Shown here piece after piece: positions 1 to 11,287 of a DNA stretch of 64,000 bases. The translations under genes and the position numbers were made by a program. The notes beneath the pieces are model-generated. The model was not told where the DNA came from. It saw nothing but the letters and a program-made list of their open reading frames with translations, and did not search any database. This DNA comes from Microstegium vimineum. Its lineage: Eukaryota > Streptophyta > Magnoliopsida > Poales > Poaceae. Positions within the stretch are counted from its first letter, which is position 1, and each line of letters opens with the position of its first letter. The stretch spans positions 34,847,017 through 34,911,016 of the forward strand of contig CM039120.1 of NCBI GenBank assembly GCA_022036555.1. The letters are read 5' to 3'.

Positions 1-503
1 TGTCCTGATGCCGCTGACGCCGCTGGATCTGTGCTTAGCTGAACGATGCTCGCAGGGCTTGATCTTGTTGGTGTAACTTCATCGACAGAAGGGTTTACAG
101 GCTGGAACGCTGGAGCTGCCGATGAAATTGCGGCAGATGCCGACCCAGGTTGATGATACGCCAGACCGACATATCTAGGTGGCTGCCCTTCTTTGAAAGA
201 TTGCATGACAACATTATATACAGTATTGGATATCACCGTAGAGTGGTTAATCAACGCCTGATTTAATGCGGTATTAACCATGTCTTGTAACTTACCAGGA
301 TTGGCGTCGAAAGTGACCTGCAGTGGCAACGGTGGATCTTGCTTCTGTACTGCATCACCACTCCTATTTAGGCTGAAGGATTTCAGATACAACTACTTGT
401 ACTCCTCCATAGTCTGCTCCATAGCCTACTTCTGATCATCTTTCAGATCTGCTTCGGAGACTTCAATGACGTTCCTCGGATCAACGTCAGTAGAACCACC
501 CAT
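1..503 (-). pseudogene. Element C: gag N-terminal part (Tat-like Ty3/gypsy), decayed
   Basis: Read on the minus strand, an ATG at 503 opens a gag-like frame whose early part reads VIEVSEADL and later continues FDANPGKLQDMVNTALNQAL. Two in-frame TAG codons lie near the start (around 400-445), so it cannot make full-length Gag. The reading continues to the left edge. A closely related sequence lies at 6694-6979, next to a second copy of the same LTR, which shows that this is a repeated family. It sits directly downstream of the LTR at 555-1335 and a primer-binding site, the normal place for gag. The Tat-lineage label rests on my recognition of the gag wording and LTR style, not on a search. Confidence 0.65.
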
Positions 504-527
504 GATCTTTATCAAGAGATGTTTCTA

Positions 528-547
528 GGGTCCCACCGGGTGTGCCA
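528..547 (-). other. Element C: candidate primer-binding site
   Basis: Eight bases inside the LTR end, the minus strand reads TGGCACACCCGGTGGGACCC. It starts with TGG, the complement of a tRNA CCA end. The same word occurs at 7022-7040 beside the second copy. I could not assign the tRNA. Confidence 0.6.
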
Positions 548-554
548 AAAGAGG

Positions 555-1335
555 TGTTAACACAAAAAGTGTCGGATCTACGAACACCTCGGGCTTATAC
601 CCGAACTCGATATCCAAAGGTGTGCCAGTCGATTTGACTAGATAATCGACAAGGACGATAACTAGAACAAGTTTGAACAAGACGACGTCAAGGCTCAATT
701 TGCTCAAAACGCGGAACTTGTGAAGTAGACGGAGATCTTGTAGATGCAGCCCGTCGAGATCGTAAGAACTCATAGATAAACTATAACTAATGCGACAAAA
801 GTAGATGCTGAAAAGTAAGACGAAAATAATAGATTTGTTTGATTGTATTGGATATATCTGATACATCGCCCCTGGGTACATATTTATACTCCGGCAACAG
901 GAGTTGCAAACAGACACGACTCATACCTAAACAGAACTCCTATTTTTAAGGAAATAAAATGACTCGTACAAGAGTCGGACTCAAACAATGACAATAATAT
1001 TGGTATAAAATCACCAGTTTCCTTATTTGTTTTCTTTACGATGAAGCTTTCCATCGACAGATTTCTTTCCATCCGCAACCTTCTTCCATTACCATCGGTA
1101 TCATTCCACTGACATCAGCTATATCCTGCATCCATCGGCAACGTTCTCCTGTTTCCATCGGCAACACTTTTCAATTGGCAAAAGACCCTTCTCTTTATCT
1201 TTGATGTTTCTTCAATCTCCTGCTTCTATCGGCAATCTGATTGGTGATATTCTACTGCCAATAAGGAGAAGCAACCATCCTTCTACCGATCATTGCATCC
1301 AGTTCAAATTGACACACAAAAAAATGGTGTCAACA
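555..1335 (-). repeat. Element C: 5' LTR (781 bp)
   Basis: On the minus strand the LTR begins TGTTGACACC (at 1335) and ends GTGTTAACA (at 555), giving TG...CA ends with matching terminal inverted repeats. The related LTR at 7048-7849 has the same ends and the same flanking PBS. Base 1336 is already copia integrase sequence of element B, so C inserted into B. The left LTR of C lies outside the window, so the target-site duplication cannot be tested. Confidence 0.85.
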
Positions 1336-2528
1336 AGCCTCATCCTTACTCTCCAAAAAGAACACCCAAGAGTACCTCGAGTAGTCATCAACGACTACAA
1401 CAACATACCACTTCCCTCCTTCCGACCTGACCCGAGCTGGACCAACTGTGTCCATGTGTAAGAGCTCGCCGGGTCGAGTGGTCATGATCTCAGTCACAGG
1501 AGGATGGGAAGCAGCAACCATCTTGCCATGCCTGCAAGGATGGCAAACCAAATCCTTCTCGAACTAGAGCTTTGGCAATCCTTGGATCAGGTCCATTGAG
1601 CTAAGCCTTGCAAGCAAGTCAAAACTCAAATGTCCCAATCTCCTATGTCACTTCCAAAGCTCGGAAGAAGAATCGGCAAGAAGACAACAAGAAGGTCTAG
1701 AAGAAATAGAAAAATTCGCATGAAAAACCTTACCCAAGGGTAAAATCCGGCAAACAAGCTCACCACGAGAGTCCAAAATCCGAGAGAGATTAGGCTTGAA
1801 ACTCACTTCAAAACCGTCATCAAGCAGTCGTGAAACCGAAAGAAGGTTAAAATGCAAATTCGCAACCAAAGCAACATCCTTGAGGACAAAAGAAGAGTTC
1901 ACTCAGATGGACCCTCGGGAGACAACTTTACCTTTACTCTTGTCCCCGAATGTGATATACTCGGTGTGGCACACGGGGTCGATGCTGGAGAACCACTTGG
2001 CACTTCCGGTCATATGGTGTGAGCATCTGGAATCCACAAGCCAAGTCTCCTCCAGTCCTCCTTCCTACATCAATAAAAAGACATAGGGTGAGCAAACGGA
2101 CCAACACTGGGGTTAGTAAACTGTGAAGGATACCAGTGTTGTCCCACTTGCCCAAAGAATGGGTTAGGTGAAAAACCAAACATCTCCTGCCCCATAGGGG
2201 GAATAGCAATCACCACAACAGGGAAAACATGGTCCGCTAGAGAACGGTGGAGTAAAGCCACCGCCACGAGGCCCGTAGTCGTATGGGTCACGACCGGTAC
2301 CCCGTTGGGCACGACCACCGCATGGTCTCTCCTCCTGAGGCCTAGTACCTTGAGGCATTGTACCTCTAGGCCTAGTAGTGCGCCTCTAAACTTCCGGTTC
2401 ACGCACCCCAACTCGTGGGTGGTACATGTCCCGGTTGTTCAACTCAAACTGCCTCCGATCATCTCTCTTCCTCCTAAAGCAAAACTCAGCCAAGTGCCTA
2501 TCCCGCTCAAAATACTCACAATGGTACC
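1336..2528 (-). pseudogene. pol: Element B: Sirevirus pol fragment (protease, pre-integrase, integrase start)
   Basis: Minus-strand pieces of copia pol. Around 1934-2209 the protease region is frameshifted. 1648-1902 carries the segment after the protease with LVANLHFNLLSV. 1336-1551 holds the integrase zinc-binding end (CHPCRHGK) and the first catalytic Asp in LLHMDTVGP, followed by VDDYSRYSWVF. Element A carries the same protein at 17639-18400 and serves as an in-window reference. Pol is cut at 1336 by insertion of element C, so the rest of integrase, RT and RNase H is not in the window. Several stops and frameshifts make it non-functional. Confidence 0.85.
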
Positions 2529-4644
2529 TCACCACACTCTTGATGGCACTCTCTTGTTGGGTTGGGTGGCTCTAGCTTTCTTAGGAAGGGGATCACTAGA
2601 GATGTCTGGCAGTGTGTCAAGTGGGTTGCGAAGATGGTTCGGTTTTTCAATCCACACTTGCTTCTGTGGAGTGGTTTTGGGTGGCTCTTCAAACACACCA
2701 TCTCTCACAGGAAATTCAGAGGGGTTTGTAGGCTTAGGTGGAGTTATCTTGGTAAGCTTGGGAGTTGTGGTGGGTTTCTCATTCTCGCTCAAACCACTGC
2801 ACTCACCGATCTTACCGAACAAGCTATCGTCCTTCCCACCTAAAGCAAAGCCTTCTCCCGTGCTGCTAGCCCTTTTGCATTGGCTAAGCATCATCCCCAA
2901 CTGCGGCTCTCGGCAAGACACCCAGCTCAAGATGGACCGAAGGTATGTGCTTTCTTCCTCGGTACGCATCTTGTCGTGTCTGCATGACATGATCTCAAGC
3001 TCCAAAGCCTCAAAGCGATCTGACTCTCTAGTGCTATCTGAGCTGACCTTCTCTAGCACAGCAATCCTAGCATCTCTCTGTGTCAGCTTAGAATGCAAGC
3101 CTAAGCAAGACTTGCACGCACCAAGTAAGCTAGGCCTAGCCTTCAGCTCACTGACCTCCTCAAGTAGAGTGCCATACTTGTCTTGGAGAGTGACAAGACT
3201 AGACATGTGGATGGCACAAGCATCACACTCTACCTCCTCGGTAACCACCACTGATGCCTTCGCAAACTCTAACTCATGCAGCGTGCTAAGATACTTAGCC
3301 TTAAAATCGTTCCTCTCGCACGCGGCATGTTTGAGCAAAGCATCCTGACTCATCAAGGTGTCGTTCAGAGACTCAATCTCGAGAGAGAGGGACTCGACGA
3401 TGGGTGGTACCTCGGGTGTGTCAGAGTCATAGTCGTAGTCAGGGCCTTCCTTGCGCTTGCCGACCTTGCCTTCTTCAATCGCCATGGTGCAAAAGCCACC
3501 GTCCTTGGCGTCGGCGTAGAAGCATAGGCCGTTGAGCTTGTCGTCAACCTTTCCCTTGGACTCATCATTGCTCGAAGAAGCACCTCCGTCGGAGGAGGCA
3601 TTGATGTCGCTGGGGGAGGCATGGAAGGCTCGGTGCTTGGCCTTCACGTTGTCGATCACCTTCTTGGAGGACCTTCGGTGGTAGCCACCCTTGGGCTTGT
3701 GCTTGTCCCCGAAGTGGTGCTTGCGCTTGTCCTTGCACTTGGTGAAGTCACCCGCAGCTTTCTTGGGGCCGTTTGCGATGAAGTGATCCTCATCACCGCA
3801 ATGGTAGCACCCCTTGGCTGAGCCACCACGCTGACGGTTCAAACGGTTGTTGTGAAACCATGAGAACTTGGTGATGACCAAAGCCAGCTTATCATCTCCA
3901 AGAGCCTCCACTTGATCCTCTATCACAGAAATCAAAGACAAAGCGAACAAAGAGTGTGAAGGGTCAAAGGAGGAAGAAGACGTACTGCCGGGGCCAGAAA
4001 CCAACGCCATAGATGGTTTTGACGGGTTCTCAAGCTTGGCCCGGGTCTGGTAGTCAATGTCCGAGGACTTGAGCTTGCTGAACAGCTCGTCCATGGTCAG
4101 GGCATCATAGACCGGTGACTCCTGAATGGTAGCCACCTTCATCTCCCACACCTTCCGATCAAGAGCATGCAAAAGCTTGATAGCCATCTCATGATCATCA
4201 TAAGGCAAGTTGGCTCGATTAGCACACAACTTGTTGACGATAGATTGGAAGCGAGTGAACATCTCGTCAACAGATTCGCCGGCCAACTGAGCAAAGTTCT
4301 CATACTCTCTACGGTACGTGTCGAAGAGTCTGGACTTGATCTGAGGGTTGCCCTCATGATATCTCAAGAGTGTTTCCTAGATCTCCCGTGCCGTAGTGAG
4401 ACTCGAACACGCTCAAACTCCGGAAGAGACAGACAAGAGAAGAGAATGCTACGGGCTCTTACGTTTGACGCATGCTGCGTAACCTGGGCATCAGTGATCC
4501 GAGCCTCAAGAACCATGTAGTTCTCATTCTCACAAATCTCCCAAAACTTTGTGTCAAGCCTTGGAGGTAAGCCGACATGCGCACCTTCCAATAGGCAAAG
4601 TTGGTTCCATCGAAGTAGGGAGGTTTACCAGCACCTCGCTCCAT
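2529..4644 (-). pseudogene. gag: Element B: Sirevirus gag, long open frame with lesions
   Basis: Gag starts at the ATG at 4644 (MERGAGKPPYFDGTNFAYWK), just inside the PBS. A frameshift lies near 4560 and a TAG (Trp codon in A) near 4378; then 612 codons are open (4367-2529). That frame shows the UBN2-type gag region (NFAQLAGESVDEMFTRFQ), a zinc knuckle near 3800 (CYHCGDEDHFIANG) and a long acidic, coiled-coil C-terminal half with CDAC and CKSC motifs. The last Cys of the CCHC knuckle is Gly here and Tyr in element A, so RNA binding by this knuckle is doubtful. Gag would form the virus-like particle and bind the element RNA. Confidence 0.85.
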
Positions 4645-4685
4645 GTCGCCTTCGCAGACCAAGAACTGTGTAAGGTGGAATGATC

Positions 4686-4705
4686 CTTAACCAGCTCTGA
4701 TACCA
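4686..4705 (-). other. Element B: primer-binding site (initiator Met tRNA type)
   Basis: The minus strand reads TGGTATCAGAGCTGGTTAAG two bases inside the LTR end, the usual Sirevirus PBS complementary to initiator methionine tRNA. Confidence 0.9.
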
Positions 4706-4707
4706 AT

Positions 4708-6693
4708 TGAAGGACCGAGAACGGCGACCAGAGGGGGGTGAATGGGAGCCAAATAAAATTCAACTCAAAGACATGGCCCTTGTCCCAAACTCACACCCAA
4801 AACTGGACCTCAGAAGAACCGACTCGCACACGACCTAACAAGTAGGTGGACACCTTAGGAAGACCCCTAAAGGTGCAGCAGAGCGGTCGGAGAAGATGGA
4901 GAACAATCGAAGCCACGAACTCGAAACCGATACCTTAGAGAGAAGAGGCAAGAGCACACCCAAAAATACTTATGATAACTGGTCTCAACAGTACCTAATC
5001 ATGTTCCTTACGTGAATACGAATCCAACGCAACAAACGGAACTTGATTCGGAGTCCACTTGCTATAGTCCGGTGGTAAGGTCCGGAGCTAGGTGCTATAG
5101 TCCGGTGGTAAGGTCCGGAGCTGAGGTCCGGAGCTAGGTGCATTTATGGAGTTTTTCGGCCACACCACAGGACCACTCGCTATGGTCCGGTGCTATGGTC
5201 CGGAGGGTGGTCCGACGCTACCACAGGACTAGTCCGGAGCTTGGTCCGGAGCTAGGGGTTGCTCTGCAGGGTTTCGGCCAGACCATAGGACCACTCTCCT
5301 ATGGTCCGGAGCCTTGTCCAAAGTGGTCCGGAGGTTGGTTCGGAGCTCACGAACAGCACACAGAAAACCCGCGAAAACCGATTTCTCTCCGCCAAATCTT
5401 CCCAAAACTCAACCAAATGAATTCCAACTGCAACCAAACTTTGTAGGCATGATCCTTGTACAGTTGGGAGCTATCCCGAAGAAATCATTGCTCAATTTGG
5501 AGTGTATAAACGGGAACACTTGGATTTGGGGGAGAAGGAGAAGAACGAAGAACGCCACAAAGAAATCGCCCGATCTACGCGCTCGTGAGGTTTGAGGAGA
5601 AATCCTTCGGTGCAAAGATGCTCCTCACAAGTACACACAACTTGGTTCAAATGGATTTTGCAAAGCTACTCTCAACAAAGAGATATCACCTCAGGAAAAA
5701 GAGAGAGCAAAGGCAAAACGGGAAGAACACAAGCAAAACGGGGACACGATCACGAAAGCGAAGCCACCATGGCTTATGGAGGTTACGGCCTCCGTTTCCT
5801 CGCAACAATCACAAGTTCTTACACCGATGACATGGTGGATCTCAAGCAAGAAGAAGCTAGGGAAGGGAAAACCTAGGAATAGGTGGGAGAGAGAGTAATG
5901 CAAGAGATGAGGATGAGGATATCCATTCATCCTCTATTTAACGAGGCTTTGGCTATTTCCCAAAGACCCCCCTAGATACAAGACCGAATTACCTAGCCCT
6001 AAGACATTGTAATCGAAGTCGGTAACTCTCAGCCACTCGTTTGAATGGACGGCCCCGCTTCCTGCTGGGAGTTGTCGTCGCCTCGACGCAACCTCCAGGA
6101 TTCCGCCACGTGCCATCTCCACTTCCTCGGAAGCTCTGCCTAGGTTTTGAGGCCCAAACCCAGGAAAACCGCCACCGGTAGCTTTGGGCTCAACTACCGA
6201 ACCCCGAGTTTTGTGGCCCAAACTCGGAAACCGACGTGGATGGTTTTGAGGCCCAAACCATCAAACCACTCGACACGAGCCACCTTGTCTTCGCCCGGTC
6301 GGACTCCAAGTCCCCTGAGCCTCCGCTCGACTCGCGCGTCCACCGTCTTGACTTGGTCAACTCGGTCTACGTACATGTCTTCTCGCACTCGCCGGTGTCA
6401 AGTACTAGCCACCATAGCTAGTCAGCCGGCGCCCATGGTTCCTCAGTCCGAGCCCTGCTTCCGCCCTTCACCGCTCTCAGTCCATCGGCACGGCAAGTCT
6501 CTACTCGACCTTCTCCACGCCATTGACCACTGTCACTAGGCATAGCACCTGCACACCACAAGCTGATAGACAAGCACAGACTTGCTTTCGCAAGGGGTTA
6601 GGGTAAGCCACTCAAACTGAAACACTCACGTGTTGGACGATCACTCGTCATAAAGCTGAACATACATGGGTACTTATCCACCATGTGTTCGCA
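4708..6693 (-). repeat. Element B: 5' LTR, Sirevirus family 1 (1986 bp)
   Basis: On the minus strand it begins TGCGAACACATGGTGGATAA (at 6693) and ends CGGTCCTTCA (at 4708), abutting the PBS. The same ends define LTRs of elements A and G. The 3' third carries a block of TGGTCCGG/CCGGAGC words (5058-5345). A conserved hairpin-like motif lies near 5765-5795. The right edge at 6693 abuts gypsy gag, so B inserted into the family-C copy at 6694-7849. ORFs inside are fortuitous. Confidence 0.9.
5058..5345. repeat. CCGG-centred short-repeat block in B LTR
   Basis: About a dozen interspersed copies of the words TATGGTCCGG, TAGTCCGGTGG and GGTCCGGAGC in direct and inverted order. It includes an almost perfect duplication of CTATAGTCCGGTGGTAAGG. 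The inverted copies can pair locally. Confidence 0.8.
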
Positions 6694-6979
6694 TATACAG
6701 TGTTGGACATCACATTGGAGTGGCTAATTAATGCATGATTTAGTGCAGAATTAACCATCTCTTGTAATTTACCAGGATTGGCGTCGAAATTGACTCACCG
6801 TGGCAACGGTGGATCTTGCTTCTGGATAGCTTCGCCGCTCCTGTTTAGGCTGAAGGACTGCAGATAAACTGCTTGTACTCCTCCATAGCCTGCTCCATAG
6901 CCTGCTTCTATTCATCTATTAGATCTACTTCGGAGACTTCAATGACATTGCTCGGATTGAGATCAGCAGTATTGTCCAT
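6694..6979 (-). pseudogene. gag: Second C-family gypsy copy: gag start, interrupted by B
   Basis: The minus-strand ATG at 6979 opens MDNTADLNPSNVIEVSEVDL and meets a TAG about 24 codons later. Downstream it resembles 220-400 of element C, and it stops abruptly at 6694 where the B LTR begins. It is a gag remnant of the same Tat-like family as C. Confidence 0.7.
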
Positions 6980-7021
6980 AAGCTTGGAATGGGTAGAACC
7001 GTGGCCAAAAGATGTGTTATT

Positions 7022-7040
7022 GGTCCCACCGGGTGTGCCA
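7022..7040 (-). other. Second C-family copy: candidate primer-binding site
   Basis: The minus strand reads TGGCACACCCGGTGGGACC, identical to the core of the site at 528-547 and at the same distance from the LTR end. A second, partial copy of this LTR-PBS edge lies at 6998-7015. Confidence 0.6.
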
Positions 7041-7047
7041 AAAGACG

Positions 7048-7849
7048 TGTTGACACAAAAAGCGTCGAATCTGTGAACACGTTGGGCTTATACCAAAATT
7101 TGATATCCAAGGTGTCCAAGTTGATTTGACCAGTTAATCGACAAGGACGATAACTAAAACAACGTTGAACGAGACGACGACGATGCGCCCGGACGTCAAG
7201 GCTCTGATTGCTCAAAACGTGGACCTTGCAAATTTGACGGAGATCTTGTAGATGCAGCCTGTCGAAACTTCATAAGAACTAGTGGATAAACTAGAACTAA
7301 TGCGATAAAAGTAGATTTGCTGGAAAAGTAGGTAAAAGTAATTGAATTGTTTGATTGATTATATATATATTTTACACCACCCTTCGGTACATATTTATAC
7401 TCCAGCAAGAGGAGTTGTAAACAGACACGACTCATATCTTTCTAAACAAAACTCCTATTTTTAAGGAAATAAACAACTCGTGCAAGAGCCGGACTCAAAC
7501 TATAATAATAATACTGGCATAAGATCACTAGTTTCCATATCCGTCTTCCTTACGATGAAACCTTCCATCGGCAAACTTCTTCCAATCTGCAACTCTCTTC
7601 TATTACCATCGGCAGCTTTCTACTGACGTTAGCCACGTCATCCTGCATCCATCGGCAATACCTTCCTATTGGCAAGTAGCCTTCTTCTTCCCTTGACGTC
7701 TCTTCAATCAAATTCACTATCAGCAACCTCCTTTGCTTCCATCGGTAATCTAACCGATAGTATCTTGATGCCAATATGGAACAGTGACTATCTCCTTGCC
7801 GACCAGCGTATTCGGTTCATATTGACACGTACCAAAAACGGTGTCAACA
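7048..7849 (-). repeat. Second C-family copy: 5' LTR (802 bp)
   Basis: On the minus strand it begins TGTTGACACCGTTTTTGG (at 7849) and ends GTGTCAACA (at 7048), matching the ends of 555-1335. It is followed on the right by the D pol sequence, so this copy inserted into D or was joined to it. Confidence 0.85.
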
Positions 7850-9975
7850 GAGAAGAACCCGGACACATCTACAAAGTGCAAAGACCAGTATATTACATCA
7901 GTGAAGTACTCACAGAATTGAAAGTCAGATACCCACACATACATAAATTACTATATGCAGTACTCATATCATCAAGAAAGTTGAAACATTATTTCCATGA
8001 GCATAAAGTAATAGTAGCAATCAACTTCCCGCTACAAGACATACTCAGAAACAAAGATGCTATAGGCCGAATACCAAAATGGGCAGTGGAACTCGGATCT
8101 CTAAACATGGACTTCAATCCAAGGACAGCAATCAAATCGCAGATACTACCCAATTTCATTGCAGAATGGACAGAAATTGCACAAAAAGAACCCAAGCCAA
8201 TACGAGAACACTGGAAAATGTACTTTGATGGTTCGCTGAAGCTTGGAGGAGCAGGAGCAGGAGTGCTATTGATTTCCCCAGAAGGAAGAAAATTAAAATA
8301 CATGTTACAAATATTTTTGCAAGCAACAAATAATGAAGCAGAATATGAAGCACTCATACACGGATTAAGAGTAGCAACTACCCTGGGAATCAAAAGAGTT
8401 CTCGCTTATGGAGATTCAGCGGTAGTAATCAACCTAGTAAACAAGTAGTGGGATTGCACAAAAAATAACATGAATGCATACTATGCAAAAGTAAGGAAAC
8501 TCAAGAAGAACTTTGAAGGACTAGAAATCCACCACGTCTTAAGAGATTCAAATGTGGCAGCAGATATCTTGTCTAAATTGGGGTCGGACAGAGCAAAAGT
8601 ACCACCGGGAGTGTTCATGGAAGAACTCGCAAAGCCATCAATCCAAGAAATAAGTAAACAAAAAGAAGACCTAATGGATATAGAAAAGACAAAAGAACCC
8701 GATAGCTCAAGACAGATTCTCAACATAGAAAGTGATTGGAGACAACCATACATTGATCATAAAAGTGAAAATAAACTACCCGGAGACAAAGCAGAAGCAA
8801 CAAGAATAATAAGGAAAATAAAGGCATAAATCCTCGTAAAAGATAAACTATACAAGAGGGCAGCATCTTCGGGAGTATTGTTGAAATGCGTATCCACGCA
8901 AGAAGGAAAAGAAATATTAGAAGAAATCCAGTCGGTATGTTGTGGAAATCATGCAGCATCAAGAACACTAATCGGCAAAGCATTCAGAAGCGGATTTTAC
9001 TAGCCAACAGCACTCAAAGATGCAGAACAATTAGTCAAATCATGCAAGAATTGCTAAATGTTTGCAAGACAATCCCATGTTCCAGCACATAACCTAATCT
9101 GCATACCACCAGTCTGGCCCTTCTCATGTTGGGGGCTAGATCAAGTCGGACCCCTCAAAAAGGCAAAAGGAGGATTCGAGTACATATTCGTGGTAGTAGA
9201 TAAATTCACTAAATGGATCGAATACAAACAACTAGTCAAATATAGCACAAAAAAGGCAACAAAGTTCATACAAGACATCATGCACTGATTTGGGATGCCC
9301 AACAGAATAATCACAGATCTTGGATCACCGTTTACAGCAAAAGAATTCCAATATTGGGCAAGAGATTGTGGAATAGATATAGACTATGCATCAGTAGCTC
9401 ACCCCCAAGCAAACGGACAAGTTGAAAGAGCCAATGGGCTATTATTACAAGGCCTAAAACCAAGACTATATGAAGAACTAAAAGACTATGGAGGTAAATG
9501 GATAGAAGAATTACCAAAAGTGGTATGGGGTTTAAGAACTCAAATCAGTAGAGCAACAGGATATTCACCTTTCTTCCTGGTATACGGCTCAGAAGTCGTA
9601 TTACCGATTGACTTAATATGGCAATCACCAAGAATTGAGCAATACGATGAAGGAGAAGCTAAAGAAACAAGACGACTAGAGATCGACTCAATCGAAGAAA
9701 TAAGAGATAGTTCAGTAATACAAAATGCAAGATACTTACAAGGTTTACGAAGACATTATGACAGAAACATGCATCCAAGAGCACTCAAACCAGGAGATCT
9801 TGTACTACGGTTAATTCAAAAGAAATAAGGAAGACACAAACTACTCAGCTCATGGGAGGGTCATTTCATCATCAAGACAGCAATACAACCCAAAACTTAT
9901 GAGCTAATGACAGAAGAAGGAATTCAACTAAGCAATACTTGGCATATCAGCAAACTCAAGAAATTCTATAACTAA
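7850..9975 (+). pseudogene. pol: Element D: Ty3/gypsy pol 3' half (RT end, RNase H, integrase)
   Basis: Plus-strand reading starts mid-RT (YPHIHKLLYAVLISSRKLKH), then a second, archaeal-type RNase H (KMYFDGSLKLGGAGAGVLL, NNEAEYEALIHGL, AYGDS), which is typical of the Tat lineage. The integrase zinc-binding region (8830-9057) is followed by the core. Its DDE triad is visible in WGLDQVGP, RIITDLGS and NGQVERANG; the last two are spaced like D,D35E. The protein ends in a GPY-like tail at 9975. In-frame stops at 8446, 8827, 9001, 9054 and 9286 kill it. The 5' part is absent: the sequence is cut at 7850 by the neighbouring LTR. Confidence 0.88.
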
Positions 9976-9989
9976 AAGCACAAGACATC

Positions 9990-10705
9990 AAGAACAAACT
10001 GGCAGTTTGCACAATGAGAGGCACTGTCTAGACTCAGTTGTTTCGTGAGGCAACTTGACAAACTGACTGCTTTGCACTATGAGCGGCACAGTCTGGTTCA
10101 TATATATAAAATCTACCGGCAGTTTGCACAATGAGAGGCACTGTCTAGAGTCAGTTGTTTCGTAAGGCAACTTAACAAAACCGACTGCTTTGCACCATGA
10201 GCGGCAAAGTCTGGTATATATAAAGTCTACCGTTTCGTGAGGCGGCCTGACAAACTAACAGCTTTGCACCATGAGCGACACTGTCTAGCATTTTTAAGTC
10301 GATTGTTTCATGAGGCAACTCGACAAACCGACTGCTTTGCACCATGAGCGGCACAGTCTGGTATATATATAGAGTCTACCGTTTCGTGAGGCGGCCTGAC
10401 AAGCTGACAGCTTTGCACCATGAGCGGCACTGTCTAGCATTTTTAAGTCGATTGTTTCATGAGGCAACTCGACAAACCGACTGCTTTGCACCATGAGCGG
10501 CACAGTCTGGTATATATATAAAGTCTACTGTTTCGTCAGGCAGGATGACAAGCTGACAACTTTGCACCATGAGCGGCACTGTCTAGCATTCTTAAGTCAG
10601 TTGTTTCGTGAGGCAACTTGACAAACCGACTGCTTTGCACCATGAGTGGCACAGTCTGGTTCATATATCTACAAGTCTACCATTTTGTGAGGCGGCATGA
10701 TATCA
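9990..10705. repeat. Element D: tandem repeat block downstream of pol
   Basis: Unit of about 149 bp (phase points at 10231, 10380, 10529 and 10681), each made of two related halves of about 75 bp. Each half contains CTTTGCACCATGAGCGGCAC followed by AGTCTGG or GTCTAGCA and a TTTCGTGAGGC box. About ten half-units are present and the left ones are more diverged. Minus-strand ORFs here are repeats translated by chance. Tandem repeats after pol are common in Tat-lineage elements. Confidence 0.85.
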
Positions 10706-11287
10706 AACTACTCGACGTAATAAAGAAGAATAGTCTACCTCGACGACAACAAAATCAATCACTCATACAAAGTGACACAATACATCAACTGCTTGAAGAG
10801 CAGCATGAACTCGGCGCAAAAACCCGCAAGCCAAATGTTCTCACATCAAGAAATGACATCCCTACAACAAGAACTACTCGTCAAAAAATAATAATATTAC
10901 CTCAAAACTACTCAGAGGAAATTACACAAGACACGAAGGAGGAGATCTATAAAGCCTAAACTTAGAGGCACAAATCAGGCAATACTGTCAGTATAATCAT
11001 CAAGGCTCGAAGGCCGATAATATCACCCAGAAAGAATTCAGGAACTCAGAAGCACCTACAAATCCTAATGCAGAGGCACAAAAGAACTCGACATAGCTCA
11101 CAAATGTCAAGAAAATAAGGAGATCATCAGAAGGATAACTATATCAATCAGAAAGCAAAACTGTACAACATTGGCAAACAAAGATTAGGGCATCACAATG
11201 TCAGGACGAAGCCTGACAATATATTAAAGTAAAAGTATCATTCAAAGTATATTACAAGAAACATCATTCAAGGACAAATAAATGTTA
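10706..11287. other. Element D: non-coding stretch between repeats and antisense ORF
   Basis: A-rich, no supported coding frame. It contains short inverted words such as AGGCTCGAAGGCC and GGACGAAGCCTGAC. Probably 3' non-coding sequence of D. Confidence 0.5.

Noticed and set aside
2305..3348. 347-codon plus-strand ORF
   Set aside because: It lies antisense over the B gag frame and has no domain; the gag frame on the minus strand explains the open frame.
10172..10503. Minus-strand ORFs repeated in 9988-10503
   Set aside because: They are translations of the 149-bp tandem repeat.
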